From Cellulomonas humilata (lineage in GTDB: Bacteria > Actinomycetota > Actinomycetes > Actinomycetales > Cellulomonadaceae), in the NCBI RefSeq assembly GCF_013359775.1, contig NZ_JABMCI010000060.1, positions 1 to 64,000 of the forward strand: 64,000 bases of DNA, in the 5' to 3' direction. A program made the translations under genes and the position numbers. The notes beneath the pieces were generated by a model that did not search any database, was not told where the DNA came from, and saw only the letters and a list, made by a program, of their open reading frames with translations. Of the stretch, positions 45,794 to 55,217 are shown piece by piece; the stretch's first letter is position 1; each line of letters starts with the position of its first letter.

Positions 45794-46396
45794 TCACCCG
45801 GGAGGCGTCCCGGTACCGACGGAGCCTGCCGCCGACGGGCAGGTGGCGAGGTGGTCGTCGACGACACCGCACGCCTGCATCGCCGCGTAGGCGGTGACCG
45901 GGCCGATGAACCGGAACCCGAGCGTCTTCAGCTCCTTGGCCAGCGCGCGGCTCTCCGGCGTCTGCGCGGGCACGCCCGCCCAGCCGGTGGGGCGCTGGTA
46001 CCCGGTCCGGTCGGGCGCGTGCGACCACAGGACCTGGTCGAGCGAGCGGCCCGCAGCGTGCAGCTCACGCAGGGCGCGGCCGTTGGCGATCGTCGCCTCG
46101 ATCTTGGCGCGGTTGCGCACGATGCCGGCGTCGGCCATCAGGCGGGCCACGTCGTCGTCACCGAACTCCGCGACCACCTCCGGGTCGAAGTCCGCGAACG
46201 CCGTGCGGAACGCGGGCCTCTTGCGCAGGATCGTGATCCAGGCGAGGCCCGACTGGAAGCCCTCCAGGGCGAGCCGTTCGTAGAGGGCGTGCTCGTCGTG
46301 GACGGGCTTGCCCCACTCCTCGTCGTGGTACTGCTCGTACAGCGGGGTGCCGTCGCCGAAGCAGCGGCCGGAGATCGGGGCGTCGAGCGAGGTCAT
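45794..46396 (-). CDS. tag: DNA-3-methyladenine glycosylase I
   Basis: Excises 3-methyladenine from alkylated DNA in base-excision repair. The 200-residue protein has RCFGDGTPLYEQYHDEEWGK, HDEHALYERLALEGFQSGL, AWITILRKRPAFRTAFADFD and GFRFIGPVTAYAAMQACGVV, with zinc ligands including the N-terminal Cys and the C-terminal His/Cys in DDHLATC. The start has CAGACT six bases upstream and no SD. It belongs to the constitutive Tag type rather than AlkA. Confidence 0.95.
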   Translation of the reverse strand: MTSLDAPISGRCFGDGTPLYEQYHDEEWGKPVHDEHALYERLALEGFQSGLAWITILRKRPAFRTAFADFDPEVVAEFGDDDVARLMADAGIVRNRAKIEATIANGRALRELHAAGRSLDQVLWSHAPDRTGYQRPTGWAGVPAQTPESRALAKELKTLGFRFIGPVTAYAAMQACGVVDDHLATCPSAAGSVGTGTPPG

Positions 46397-46402
46397 GCGT
46401 CG

Positions 46403-46408
46403 AGTCTG
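46403..46408 (-). promoter_or_regulatory. -10-like element of a leaderless tag promoter
   Basis: CAGACT on the minus strand is six bases before the tag ATG; no Shine-Dalgarno sequence is present. Confidence 0.4.
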
Positions 46409-46464
46409 CCCCGCGCCGCCGACACCACGGCCGAGCCCTGTGCCGCGCCGGGGCTGTGGGCGGC

Positions 46465-47604
46465 TCAGGAGGCCTGGGCGATGAGCCGCTCGATGCCGTC
46501 GAGGATCAGCACGGTGCCGAAGTCGAGCCCGTCGTCGTCCTGGGGAGCGTCCTCCGGGGAGGAGAACGCGCCCTGGCCGGCCGCCCGGAGCAGCGCGGGA
46601 TGCTCGTCGGCGGAGGCGAGCATCGAGATGAGCTCGCCCAGGTCCGGCGCCGGAGCACCCTCGGCGGTGGTGCCGACCGCGGCGGTGCGTCCGGCACCGC
46701 TCAGCTCCTCGCCGATCCGCAGCTGGTCGAGGCCGTGCGAGGCGAGCAGGCCGATGGCGCCGACCTTCTGGTGCTCCGCGAGCGGTGTGCCGTCGAGCGC
46801 GGAGAGCATCGCCTCCATCCAGGCGAGCCGTCCGGGCCCGACCGCGTGCAGGACCGTGGACGTCCGCGCCAGCCAGGGGTGCGCGCGCAGGATCGGCTGC
46901 TGGACCGCCAGCACGAGCTCGAGCCGGTCGCGCCAGCCGCCCACCTCGGCCCCGACGACGGGGGGACGGCCCGTCGCCCGGTCGGACATGAGGCTGAGCA
47001 CCTCGTCCTTGGACGACACGTACCGGTAGAGCGACATGGTGGTGAACCCCAGCGACTCGGCGAGCCGCGCCATCGAGACGGACTCGAGCCCCTCGGCGTC
47101 CGCGAGGGCGATGCCGGCGTCGGCGATCTGCTCCAGCGTGAGGCTCGGTCGCGGCCCGGGCCGGCCCGCCGGAGGGGTGCGCCAGAGGACGGCGATCCCC
47201 GGGGGCAGGTCCACGGGGACGCCCTCGGACCCCGCCACCCGCACGGCGTGGCGACGGGCCTTCTCCGCCTCGCGCGCGGCCTGCTGCTGCGCCAACGCGG
47301 CGGCGCGCTGCGCCTTCTCCGCCTCGCGCAGCTGCCGGGCAGCTTCCCGGACGGCCTGCTGAGCGGCCTTCTCCTGCTCCTTGCGGCGCCGGTCCCGCTC
47401 CTTGGCGGCGTCCTGCTCGGCCTTCTGCCGGTCGCGCTCGCGGCGCTCGACGTCCTTGCGGGCGGCCTGGTCGGCCTTCTCGAGGTCGCGCCGCAGGCGC
47501 TCGGCCTCCTTGGCCTCCGCGCGCTCGGCCTTCTCCCGGTCGCGTCGCAGGAGCTCGGCCTCGCGGCGGGCCTCCTCGGCCTCCCGTGCTTCGTCGTCGT
47601 CCAC
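46465..47604 (-). CDS. TetR-family regulator with a long N-terminal coiled coil
   Basis: A 379-residue regulator, nearly twice the usual TetR length. Residues 4-120 are an almost uninterrupted Arg/Lys/Glu/Ala coiled coil (for example EARREAELLRRDREKAERAE). The TetR HTH follows at about 154-200 (TLEQIADAGIALADAEGLES and MARLAESLGFTTMSLYRYVS), then the helical ligand domain. GTG at 47602-47604 follows AAGGAGG. It is divergent from an ABC drug exporter, with a perfect inverted repeat between them, so it likely represses the exporter and itself. The coiled coil may mediate multimerisation or DNA spreading; no partner is seen. Confidence 0.88.
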   Translation of the reverse strand: MDDDEAREAEEARREAELLRRDREKAERAEAKEAERLRRDLEKADQAARKDVERRERDRQKAEQDAAKERDRRRKEQEKAAQQAVREAARQLREAEKAQRAAALAQQQAAREAEKARRHAVRVAGSEGVPVDLPPGIAVLWRTPPAGRPGPRPSLTLEQIADAGIALADAEGLESVSMARLAESLGFTTMSLYRYVSSKDEVLSLMSDRATGRPPVVGAEVGGWRDRLELVLAVQQPILRAHPWLARTSTVLHAVGPGRLAWMEAMLSALDGTPLAEHQKVGAIGLLASHGLDQLRIGEELSGAGRTAAVGTTAEGAPAPDLGELISMLASADEHPALLRAAGQGAFSSPEDAPQDDDGLDFGTVLILDGIERLIAQAS

Positions 47605-47632
47605 GACACCTCCTTGACCCGTGATCCTACAA

Positions 47633-47651
47633 GTGTGTATGAAGTACACAC
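47633..47651. promoter_or_regulatory. TetR operator between the regulator and the ABC exporter
   Basis: GTGTGTA-5-TACACAC is a perfect 7-base inverted repeat in the 81-base gap between the divergent genes. TAGGAT (minus strand, about 47622-47627) next to it fits as the regulator's -10. A further TACACA copy at 47665-47670 lies closer to the ABC start. Confidence 0.65.
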
Positions 47652-47685
47652 ACAGTTTACGACATACACAGAAAGCGAGAGTGCG

Positions 47686-48588
47686 ATGACTGCTCCTGTC
47701 GTGGTCGCCCGGGGGCTGCGCAAGTCCTACGGCGACCTGACCGTGCTCGACGGCGTCGACCTCGACGTCGGCAAGGGGGAGGTGCTCGCCCTGCTCGGCC
47801 CCAACGGCGCGGGCAAGACCACCACCGTGCGCATCCTGTCCACCCTGCTGCGGCCCGACGGCGGCACGGCGCACGTCGCCGGCAAGGACGTCGTGCGCCA
47901 GCCTGCCGAGGTCCGGGCGGCGATCAGCCTGACCGGGCAGTTCGCGGCGGTAGACGACCTGCTGACGGGCACCGAGAACCTGCACCTCATGGCGAGGCTC
48001 GCGCACCTGGGGCGCGCCGAGGTGCGCACCCGCAGCGCCGAGCTGCTCGAGCTGTTCGACCTCACCGACGCAGGCAAGCGTGTGGTCAAGACGTACTCCG
48101 GCGGGATGCGGCGGCGCCTCGACCTCGCGGTGGGCCTGCTGTCCCGGCCGCAGGTGGTGTTCCTCGACGAGCCGACCACCGGGCTGGACCCGCGCAGCCG
48201 CAACGACCTGTGGGACGTCATCCGGTCCGTGGTCGCGGAGGGCACGACGGTGCTGCTCACCACGCAGTACCTGGAGGAGGCCGACCAGCTGGCGGATCGC
48301 GTGGCCGTCATCGACCACGGGCGCGTCATCGCGGACGGCACGGCGCGCGAGCTCAAGCGGGCGGTCGGCTCGGCGCACGTGGAGCTGCGGCGCAAGGACG
48401 GCACGGAGGAGCGTCTGCTGACCGACGGCTCGGTGGCGGACGTGCGGCGGATCCTCGCCGACGTCGAGCGCCGCGGGATCGACGTCGAGCACTGGGAGGT
48501 CCGCTCCCCCACGCTCGACGACGTCTTCCTCACCCTGACCGGCCGCCCGGCCGAGTCCCCCGTCCTCGTCGCCTCCCGGGAGTCCTGA
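47686..48588 (+). CDS. ABC exporter ATP-binding protein (DrrA-like)
   Basis: A 300-residue ATPase with Walker A LLGPNGAGKTTTVRILSTLL, Q-loop SLTGQFAAVDDLLTGTENL, signature TYSGGMRRRLDLAVGL, Walker B QVVFLDEPTTGLDPRSR and switch region LTTQYLEEADQLAD, where Gln replaces the usual His as in many DrrA proteins. The C-terminal DUF4162-like domain follows. Its substrate is probably a drug or lipid. The ATG is 80 bases from the divergent TetR gene and its stop overlaps the permease start. Confidence 0.93.
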   Translation: MTAPVVVARGLRKSYGDLTVLDGVDLDVGKGEVLALLGPNGAGKTTTVRILSTLLRPDGGTAHVAGKDVVRQPAEVRAAISLTGQFAAVDDLLTGTENLHLMARLAHLGRAEVRTRSAELLELFDLTDAGKRVVKTYSGGMRRRLDLAVGLLSRPQVVFLDEPTTGLDPRSRNDLWDVIRSVVAEGTTVLLTTQYLEEADQLADRVAVIDHGRVIADGTARELKRAVGSAHVELRRKDGTEERLLTDGSVADVRRILADVERRGIDVEHWEVRSPTLDDVFLTLTGRPAESPVLVASRES

Positions 48589-49370
48589 TGACCACGCTCA
48601 CCCCTGCACCTCCGGCCCTCGGCTGGACCACGCACGACACGACCGCGCTGATCGGTCGGTGCATCCGTCGGTCGCTGCGCCAGCTCGACACCGTCCTCAT
48701 GGCGGTGATGCTCCCGGTGATCCTGCTGCTCCTGTTCGTCTACGTGTTCGGCGGCGCCATCCAGACCGGGGGCGACTACGTGAACTGGGTGGTCCCCGGG
48801 ATCGTCCTGCTCACCGCGGGCTACGGCTCGTCGACGACGGCCGTGGACGTCGCCAGCGACATGACCGGCGGCATCATCGACCGGTTCCGGTCCCTGCCCA
48901 TCCGCTCCACCGGGGTGCTCACCGGGCACGTCGTCGCCAGCATGGCGCGCAACGCGGTCTCGACCGCCCTGGTGATCGGCATCGCTTTCCTCATCGGGTT
49001 CGACGCGTCGGCGACCGCGTGGGAGTGGGTGGCCGCGATCGGCCTCATCGGGCTGTTCGTCCTGGCGCTCACGTGGGTGGCCGTCGCCATCGGGGTCGTC
49101 GCGTCCGGGCCGGAGGCGGCCAGCGGGTTCACGTTCGCGATCCTGTTCCTGCCGTACGTGTCCAGCGCGTTCGTGCCGCCGGAGTCGATGCCGTCGGTGC
49201 TGGAGGCCATCGCGACCTACAACCCGATCACCCCGATCACCGACACGCTCCGCGGGCTGCTGCTCGGCGCCGGCGCGGGGGACTCGGCGCTCGCGGCCGT
49301 GGTGTGGTGCCTGGGGATCTTCGTGGTCGCGCGGCTGGCAGCGGCCGTGCTGTTCCGACGGGGTCAGTAG
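48588..49370 (+). CDS. ABC-2 exporter permease (DrrB-like)
   Basis: A 260-residue membrane protein with about six helices: DTVLMAVMLPVILLLLFVYV, NWVVPGIVLLTAGYG and LVIGIAFLIGF are the first ones. The loop VASDMTGGIIDRFRSLPIRS is the ABC-2 coupling motif. ATG at 48588 overlaps the ATPase stop and has GGGAG before it, so the two proteins form one exporter. The stop overlaps the 3' end of hrpA on the other strand by seven bases. Confidence 0.92.
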   Translation: MTTLTPAPPALGWTTHDTTALIGRCIRRSLRQLDTVLMAVMLPVILLLLFVYVFGGAIQTGGDYVNWVVPGIVLLTAGYGSSTTAVDVASDMTGGIIDRFRSLPIRSTGVLTGHVVASMARNAVSTALVIGIAFLIGFDASATAWEWVAAIGLIGLFVLALTWVAVAIGVVASGPEAASGFTFAILFLPYVSSAFVPPESMPSVLEAIATYNPITPITDTLRGLLLGAGAGDSALAAVVWCLGIFVVARLAAAVLFRRGQ

Positions 49371-52300
49371 GCGGCGAGCGCCTTCTTGATGCGGGTGGTC
49401 GACACGGGGCCCGGGGTGCCCAGCTGCTGGGCGAACAGGCTGACCCGGAGCTCCTCCAGCATCCAGCGCACGTCGCGGAGCCCGGCGTCCTGCGGCCGCT
49501 TGGCGACGACGGCGGCGTAGAGGTCCTCGACATCCCGCACCTGCCACGCCAGGTCGGCGTCGCGCTGCGGGTTGTCGGCCGCCTTGACCAGCCGGTGCCG
49601 GGCGGCCCGGAGGTATCGCGTCAGGTGCGGGAGCTGCGCGGCGCCGACCTCGCTAACGAACCCGTCGTGCACCAGCCGGGCGGCCTGCGCGCGGACGTCC
49701 TGGGCCGTGGCCAGCAGGGCGAGGCTGGACCGAGTGCGGATCTCGGCGTCCAGCTCGCGCCAGGCGGTCAGCACCGCGACCAGGTCGGTGACCACGGCGA
49801 ACACCGTGTCCTCGAGGCGGTCCCGCGTCGTCGTGCGCAGCGCCCGGTAGGCCTGCGCGGTGCGGATGCTCGACGCCGGTTCGGTCAGCAGGCTCTCGAT
49901 CGCGGCCAGCTGTACGTCTCTGACCAGGGCCTCCGTGCTCGGGTACGGGCTCGCGGCGAGCGTCAGGGCCTGCGTTCCCGTCCAGCGGGTGGTGATCCGG
50001 CCCTGCGTCAGGCCGACGTCGAGCAGGAGCAGCCTGCGCAGCCCGCGGCGCGAGGCCTCGGGGCGGGCGGACTCGTCGGCGAGCGCGCGGACGGCGACGG
50101 ACTGGCCTTCCTCGACCAGCGACGGGAACGCGCGGACGCGGCCGACCTCGACGACCTCGGGGAGCTCGGGCAGGTCGGCGGGCCAGGTGGTCAGCCCGGT
50201 GCGCTCGACGTCGATCGCCGGAGCAGGTGCCGGTGTCTCGACGGAAGTCGCCGGGGGAGCTGCCTTGCGGGCCTCCTCCATCGCCGCGCGCACGGCGGTG
50301 CGCACGGCGTCGTCGACCGCCTTCTGCGTCCGGTCGGCCAGGCGGCGCTGGAGGACCAGCAGGTCCTTGCCCTCGTCCACCACTCCCCCGCGGTCGCCGA
50401 CCACCCGGAACGTCATCCGCAGGTGCGCTGGCAGGCGGTCGTCGTCGAAGGCGTCGTCGGGCACGTCGACGTCCCGCAGCTCCCGGACCGCACGCTGGAA
50501 CACCTCGCGGAACGACGGAGCGGCGTCGCCCGCGCGGACGGTGTCCTCCCAGTCGGCGGCGTGCGCGGTGATCCAGGCGTCGACGCCACGCGCCACGTCG
50601 GGCGCCGGGACCAGCTGGACGCGGACCGGCTTGGGCAGCGAGCGGATCGTGGCGGTGATCAGCTCCTCGCGCAGGCCGGGGACCATCCAGCCGAAGCCGT
50701 CGGGCGTCAGGCGGGCGAGCGTCGAGAGGGGGATATGTACAGTCACGCCATCGGCTTCTGTACCAGGCTCGAACTGGTACGTGAGCGGGAGGCGGAGGTC
50801 GCCCTGCGGCCAGCGCGACGGGAACGCCGACTCGTCGATCGCGCCGGCCTCCCCCACCAGGAGCTCGCGCGTGAACGTCAGCAGGTCGGGGTGCTCGCGG
50901 CGCGCGGTCTTCCACCACTGGTCGAAGTGCCGGCTGGAGACCACGTCGTCCGGGACGCGCTCGTCGTAGAACGCGAAGAGGGTGTCGTCGTCGACCACGA
51001 GGTCCCGACGGCGCGCCCGCGCCTCCAGGCCCTCGGCTTCGGCCAGCAGGCGCCTGTTCTCGTGGAAGAACTCGTGGTGCGTGGTCCACTCGCCCTGCAC
51101 CAGGGCGTGCCGGACGAAGAGCTCGCGTGCGTGCTCGGGGTCGACCTTGGCGAACAGGACCCGGCGCTGGTTCACGATCGGGACGCCGTAGAGCAGGACC
51201 TTCTCGAACGCGGTCGCCGCCCCCTGCCGGGTCGACCACGCAGGCTCGGAGTACGTGCGCTTCACCAGGTGGGCGCCCACCTCCTCGGCCCACTCCGGCT
51301 GGATGCGGGCGACGTCGCGGCCCCACAGGCGGGACGTCTCGACGAGCTCGGCGGCCATGATCCAGGCGGGCGGCTTCCGGGCCAGGCCGGACCCGGGGAA
51401 GATCGCGAACCGTGCTCCGCGGGCGCCGAGGTACTCGTTGCGACCCCGACGGTCCGGCCGCCCCGGCGTCTTGCCCCGCGTCGAGACCTCGGTCGCCTCC
51501 TGCATCCCGATCTGCGACAGCAGCCCGGCCAGGATCGCGACATGGATCCGGTCGCCGTCCCACTCGAGCTGGAGGCCGTCGTCCTCGGACGGGGGCCGCG
51601 GGGCGTTCATCACGATCCCCAGCGGCTTGGCCAGCTCGCGCAGCTGCGTGACCACGTCCTGCCACTCGCGGATCCGCAGGTAGTTGAGGTGCTCGGACCG
51701 GCACATCCGACGGAACGCCGACCCCGACAGGTCCCGCTGCTGGTCCTTCAGGTACTGCCAGAGGTTGAGGTAGGTGAGCAGGTCGGACGTCGGATCCGCG
51801 AACCGGGAGTGCGAGAGGTCGGCCTTCTCGCGCTCCTCGACGGGCCGCTCGCGCGGGTCCTGGATCGAGAGCGCCGCGGCGATGATCATGACCTCGCGCG
51901 CGACCCCGCGCCGCCCGCCCTCGACGATCATCCGTGCCAGCCGCGGGTCCATCGGCAGCTGGGCGAGGGCGCGTCCGACGTCGGTCAGCCGCCCGTCCCC
52001 CAGGGCGCCGAGCTCGGTCAGCAGCTGCACGCCGTCGCGCACCGCGCGGGTGTCCGGCGGGTCGACGAACGGGAAGTCGCCGATCTCCTCGGGCGTCGCG
52101 GCGACCCCGACGGCGATCATCTGGAGGATCACCGACGCCAGTGATGTACGAAGGATCTCTGGCTCGGTGTACAACGGTCGCGCGTCGAAGTCGTCCTGCG
52201 AGTACAGCCGGATCGCGATGCCGTCCGCGACGCGCCCGCAACGCCCGGAGCGCTGGTTTGCCGACGCCTGGGAGATGGGCTCGATGGGCAGCCGCTGGAC

Positions 52301-53521
52301 CTTCGTCGCCTTGGAGTAGCGGGAGATTCGGGCGGTGCCGGGGTCGATCACGTACCGGATGCCGGGGACGGTCAGCGACGTCTCGGCCACGTTGGTGGAC
52401 AGGACCACGCGGCGGTTCTGGTGGCGCTCGAACACGCGGTGCTGCTCGGCGGCGGACAGCCGGCTGTACAGGGGGAGCAGCTCGACGGCGCCGGGGGTGC
52501 GCGGGTCGCTGACGCGGGCGCCGAGCGAGGAGCGCAGGGCGTCCTCGGCGTCGCGGATCTCCCGCTCGCCCGACAGGAACACGAGGATGTCGCCGGGCCC
52601 TTCGAGGGAGAGCTCGTCGACCGCCTCGCAGATCGCCGTCATCGGGTCGCGGTCCTCGGCGCCCCGCTTCCTGACCGGTGCGCCCTCCTCGACGTCGGGC
52701 GACAGCGGGCGGTACCGGATCTCGACGGGGTAGGTGCGACCCGTGACCTCGACGACGGGAGCGGCGACCCCGTCCGCGTCAGCGAAGTGGCGGGCGAACC
52801 GGTCCGAGTCGATCGTCGCCGACGTGATGACGACCTTCAGGTCCGGGCGCTGGGGGAGCAGTCGCGTGAGGTACCCGAGGATGAAGTCGATGTTGAGCGA
52901 CCGCTCGTGGGCCTCGTCGATGATGAGCGTGTCGTAGGCCCAGAGCATCGGGTCGCGCTGGATCTGGGCCAGCAGGATGCCGTCGGTCATCACCTTGACC
53001 AGCGTCGACTCGCTCGACTCGTCGGTGAACCGCACCTGGTACCCGACGACGCCGCCCAGGGGCGCATCGCCGACCAGCTCCTCGTTGATCCGCTCCGCGA
53101 CGCTGCGGGCCGCGATCCGGCGTGGCTGGGTGTGCCCGATCTGGCCGGCGCGTCCGCGGCCGAGCTCGAGGGCGATCTTGGGGATCTGGGTCGTCTTGCC
53201 CGAGCCCGTCTCGCCCGCCACCACGACGACCTGGTGGTCGCGGAGAGCGTCGCTGATCTCGGCGCGACGGGCACTGACGGGCAGCTGCTCGGGGTAGACG
53301 ATCGGCGGGAGGTCGACGGCTCGCCGGATCGTGGCGGCCCGCTCGCGGCGGGCGGTGGTGCGCGCGGGGTCGTCGCGACCCGAGGAGCGTCGACCCGCGC
53401 CGGCGGGCTGGGCCTTCGGCTCGGCGGCCGTCGGCCTGCGGCGCCCGCGGCCCCGGCGCCTCGGGGGTCGCCCGCCACCGGACCCGGACGGGTCGGCGGG
53501 GGAGGGGGACGGCGCGCTCAC
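49364..53521 (-). CDS. hrpA: ATP-dependent RNA helicase HrpA
   Basis: A 1385-residue DEAH-box helicase that remodels mRNA and stalled ribosomes. Residues 1-70 are a basic, Pro/Gly/Arg-rich extension. Helicase motifs are I GETGSGKTTQIPK (103-115), Ia HTQPRRIAARSVAERI, II IIDEAHERSLN, III VITSATIDS, IV-V FLSGEREIRDAEDAL and VLSTNVAETSLTVPGI, VI QRSGRCGRVADG. The winged-helix/HA2, OB and the long C-terminal DUF3418 regions complete the family length. GTG at 53519-53521 is chosen since the upstream frame belongs to the neighbouring gene. No Shine-Dalgarno sequence is clear. Confidence 0.95.
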   Translation of the reverse strand: MSAPSPSPADPSGSGGGRPPRRRGRGRRRPTAAEPKAQPAGAGRRSSGRDDPARTTARRERAATIRRAVDLPPIVYPEQLPVSARRAEISDALRDHQVVVVAGETGSGKTTQIPKIALELGRGRAGQIGHTQPRRIAARSVAERINEELVGDAPLGGVVGYQVRFTDESSESTLVKVMTDGILLAQIQRDPMLWAYDTLIIDEAHERSLNIDFILGYLTRLLPQRPDLKVVITSATIDSDRFARHFADADGVAAPVVEVTGRTYPVEIRYRPLSPDVEEGAPVRKRGAEDRDPMTAICEAVDELSLEGPGDILVFLSGEREIRDAEDALRSSLGARVSDPRTPGAVELLPLYSRLSAAEQHRVFERHQNRRVVLSTNVAETSLTVPGIRYVIDPGTARISRYSKATKVQRLPIEPISQASANQRSGRCGRVADGIAIRLYSQDDFDARPLYTEPEILRTSLASVILQMIAVGVAATPEEIGDFPFVDPPDTRAVRDGVQLLTELGALGDGRLTDVGRALAQLPMDPRLARMIVEGGRRGVAREVMIIAAALSIQDPRERPVEEREKADLSHSRFADPTSDLLTYLNLWQYLKDQQRDLSGSAFRRMCRSEHLNYLRIREWQDVVTQLRELAKPLGIVMNAPRPPSEDDGLQLEWDGDRIHVAILAGLLSQIGMQEATEVSTRGKTPGRPDRRGRNEYLGARGARFAIFPGSGLARKPPAWIMAAELVETSRLWGRDVARIQPEWAEEVGAHLVKRTYSEPAWSTRQGAATAFEKVLLYGVPIVNQRRVLFAKVDPEHARELFVRHALVQGEWTTHHEFFHENRRLLAEAEGLEARARRRDLVVDDDTLFAFYDERVPDDVVSSRHFDQWWKTARREHPDLLTFTRELLVGEAGAIDESAFPSRWPQGDLRLPLTYQFEPGTEADGVTVHIPLSTLARLTPDGFGWMVPGLREELITATIRSLPKPVRVQLVPAPDVARGVDAWITAHAADWEDTVRAGDAAPSFREVFQRAVRELRDVDVPDDAFDDDRLPAHLRMTFRVVGDRGGVVDEGKDLLVLQRRLADRTQKAVDDAVRTAVRAAMEEARKAAPPATSVETPAPAPAIDVERTGLTTWPADLPELPEVVEVGRVRAFPSLVEEGQSVAVRALADESARPEASRRGLRRLLLLDVGLTQGRITTRWTGTQALTLAASPYPSTEALVRDVQLAAIESLLTEPASSIRTAQAYRALRTTTRDRLEDTVFAVVTDLVAVLTAWRELDAEIRTRSSLALLATAQDVRAQAARLVHDGFVSEVGAAQLPHLTRYLRAARHRLVKAADNPQRDADLAWQVRDVEDLYAAVVAKRPQDAGLRDVRWMLEELRVSLFAQQLGTPGPVSTTRIKKALAAY

Positions 53522-53561
53522 GACGGCCCAGTCTCCCAGGTGCAGGGCGCGGACCGCTCGT

Positions 53562-54635
53562 TCATTCGTCGCGGGCGAACGCGCGGTACGGCCCGACGGG
53601 TGCGGCGGACGACCCCCACTCGTCGTCGGCCCACGCCGCGGCGGCCGCCAGGAGGCCCGCCACGGCGGGCAGCGTGGAACGGAGCCGGACCGCGCCCCAG
53701 CGCCAGCGGGTGGTGAGCAGCTGCCGGTAGGACGGCGACGGGACACCGGGCGGACCCACGCGGGGGCGGTCCTCGTCGGCCCCGTCGATCAGCCAGCCCG
53801 TCATGGCGAGGATCCACGAAGCACAGGCGCGGTCGACGGCCAGCGTCCACCCCGGCTCCCGGACCACGTCGGGCAGGTGGGGCGCGAGGGCGGTGGTGAA
53901 CCGGTCGAGCAGGCGGTCGGTGAAGCCCGGCGGCGGGTCGAACACGCACCAGCAGGTGGAGAAGGGCATCGCCGCGTAGGCGGCGTCGTAGGCCACGTGG
54001 TGCACGGTCGCGCCCTCGAGGTCGAGAAAGCGCCAGCCGTCGGGCGTGCGGACCGCGTTGTCGGGGCACGTGTCGGTGGGGGAGACGACGTCCGAGGCGG
54101 GGTCGCGGTGGTCGAGCGTGGCGATCACGTCGATCTCGGTGTCGATCTCGCGGTCGGCGGGCAGGCCGAGGACGTCGTCGAGCAGCCTGCGCACCCCGAC
54201 GCGAGCCGCGGCCGACGGCTCGTCGGCAGGCAGGTCGCCCAGCGCGGCGACGAACACCGACGTCGCACCCCGGGACCGGCCGAGGGCGTCGGCGAGGGCA
54301 GCCACCCAGGACAGAGCGCCCTCCCACGCAGCCTCGGGGTCGTCACCCAGGAGGAGCTCGGCCAGCGTGGGACCCGTGCCCAGGTCGCTCATGACCAGCA
54401 GACCGTGGTCGCGGTCGAGAGCCAGCAGCTCGGGCGTGTGGGCGAGCGCCGACAACCCCGCCGCCTCCCGGGCGAACGCCGCGGACGTCCCGTCCGGGTA
54501 CTTCTTGACGACGACGGTCCCTCCCGGCACGTGCGCGCGGAGCACGACCGACCGCTCGGACCCGTCGAGCGGCCTCGCGTCAGACACTGGGCCGCCGAGG
54601 GCAGCGCTCGCGAGCAGGAGGATGTCGTCGGTCAT
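53562..54635 (-). CDS. Aminoglycoside phosphotransferase-like kinase with altered catalytic loop
   Basis: A 357-residue protein with the APH/choline-kinase fold. The N-lobe lysine is in GTVVVKKYPDG, LLVMSDLGTGPTLAEL marks the hinge, and the metal Asp is in WRFLDLEGATVHH. The catalytic loop reads VVSPTDTCPDNAV: Asp and Asn are kept, but the His of the usual HxDxxxxN is replaced. A small-molecule kinase is likely; activity is plausible since Asp remains. ATG at 54633-54635 follows GAGAGG. It is divergent from the YbaK-like gene. Substrate unknown, and a resistance role is not supported. Confidence 0.8.
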   Translation of the reverse strand: MTDDILLLASAALGGPVSDARPLDGSERSVVLRAHVPGGTVVVKKYPDGTSAAFAREAAGLSALAHTPELLALDRDHGLLVMSDLGTGPTLAELLLGDDPEAAWEGALSWVAALADALGRSRGATSVFVAALGDLPADEPSAAARVGVRRLLDDVLGLPADREIDTEIDVIATLDHRDPASDVVSPTDTCPDNAVRTPDGWRFLDLEGATVHHVAYDAAYAAMPFSTCWCVFDPPPGFTDRLLDRFTTALAPHLPDVVREPGWTLAVDRACASWILAMTGWLIDGADEDRPRVGPPGVPSPSYRQLLTTRWRWGAVRLRSTLPAVAGLLAAAAAWADDEWGSSAAPVGPYRAFARDE

Positions 54636-54698
54636 GCGCGACCTCTCATCGTGGGGCGCCCAGCATGTCGCAGGCCGGTCAGCCCGACACGGCCGTCC

Positions 54699-54704
54699 TA
54701 CAGT
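54699..54704 (+). promoter_or_regulatory. -10 element of a leaderless promoter
   Basis: TACAGT is six bases before the ATG at 54711, with no ribosome binding site between. Confidence 0.5.
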
Positions 54705-54710
54705 GACCGC

Positions 54711-55217
54711 ATGAGCGACGCAGCCGCTGCACCGACCGAGGGGGAGCGCCGGGCGCTCGCGGGCCTGGAGACCTCCGGTGTCGCGTTCGAGGTCACCCGC
54801 CACGGACCGGTCCGGTCGCTGGCAGAGGCGGCCGAGGCGCGCGGCGTCGATCCGGCCGGAATCGTCAAGACGATCGTGGTGCGACGCGGCGACGACGACT
54901 TCCTGTTCGTGCTCGTCCCGGGCGACCGGACCATCTCGTGGCCCAAGCTGCGCGCGCTGCTGGGCGTGTCCCGGCTCTCGATGCCGGACGCGGCCACCGC
55001 CAAGGACGTCACCGGCTACGAGCGCGGCACGATCACCCCGTTCGGGTCGCTGGTCGCGTGGCCCGTCGTCGCGGACTCCCGGGTGCCCACCCGGACCGTC
55101 TCCATCGGGGGCGGGGCGCACGGGGTGGCGGCGAACGTCGACGGGGCAGAGCTCGTGCACGCGCTCGACGCGACGGTCGCGGACGTGACCGACCCCGAAC
55201 CGCCCGCTACTTCGTGA
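54711..55217 (+). CDS. YbaK/EbsC-type aminoacyl-tRNA deacylase
   Basis: A 168-residue editing-domain protein. SGVAFEVTRHGPVRSLAEAA and GIVKTIVVRRGDDDFLFVLV carry the invariant lysine of the YbaK/ProX fold; DVTGYERGTITPFGS is the conserved loop near the active site, and VSIGGGAHGVAANVDGAELV the last motif. Such proteins hydrolyse mischarged tRNA, often Cys-tRNA(Pro) or Ala-tRNA(Pro). The ATG is probably leaderless. It overlaps the convergent PPOX gene by 11 bases. Confidence 0.9.
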   Translation: MSDAAAAPTEGERRALAGLETSGVAFEVTRHGPVRSLAEAAEARGVDPAGIVKTIVVRRGDDDFLFVLVPGDRTISWPKLRALLGVSRLSMPDAATAKDVTGYERGTITPFGSLVAWPVVADSRVPTRTVSIGGGAHGVAANVDGAELVHALDATVADVTDPEPPATS

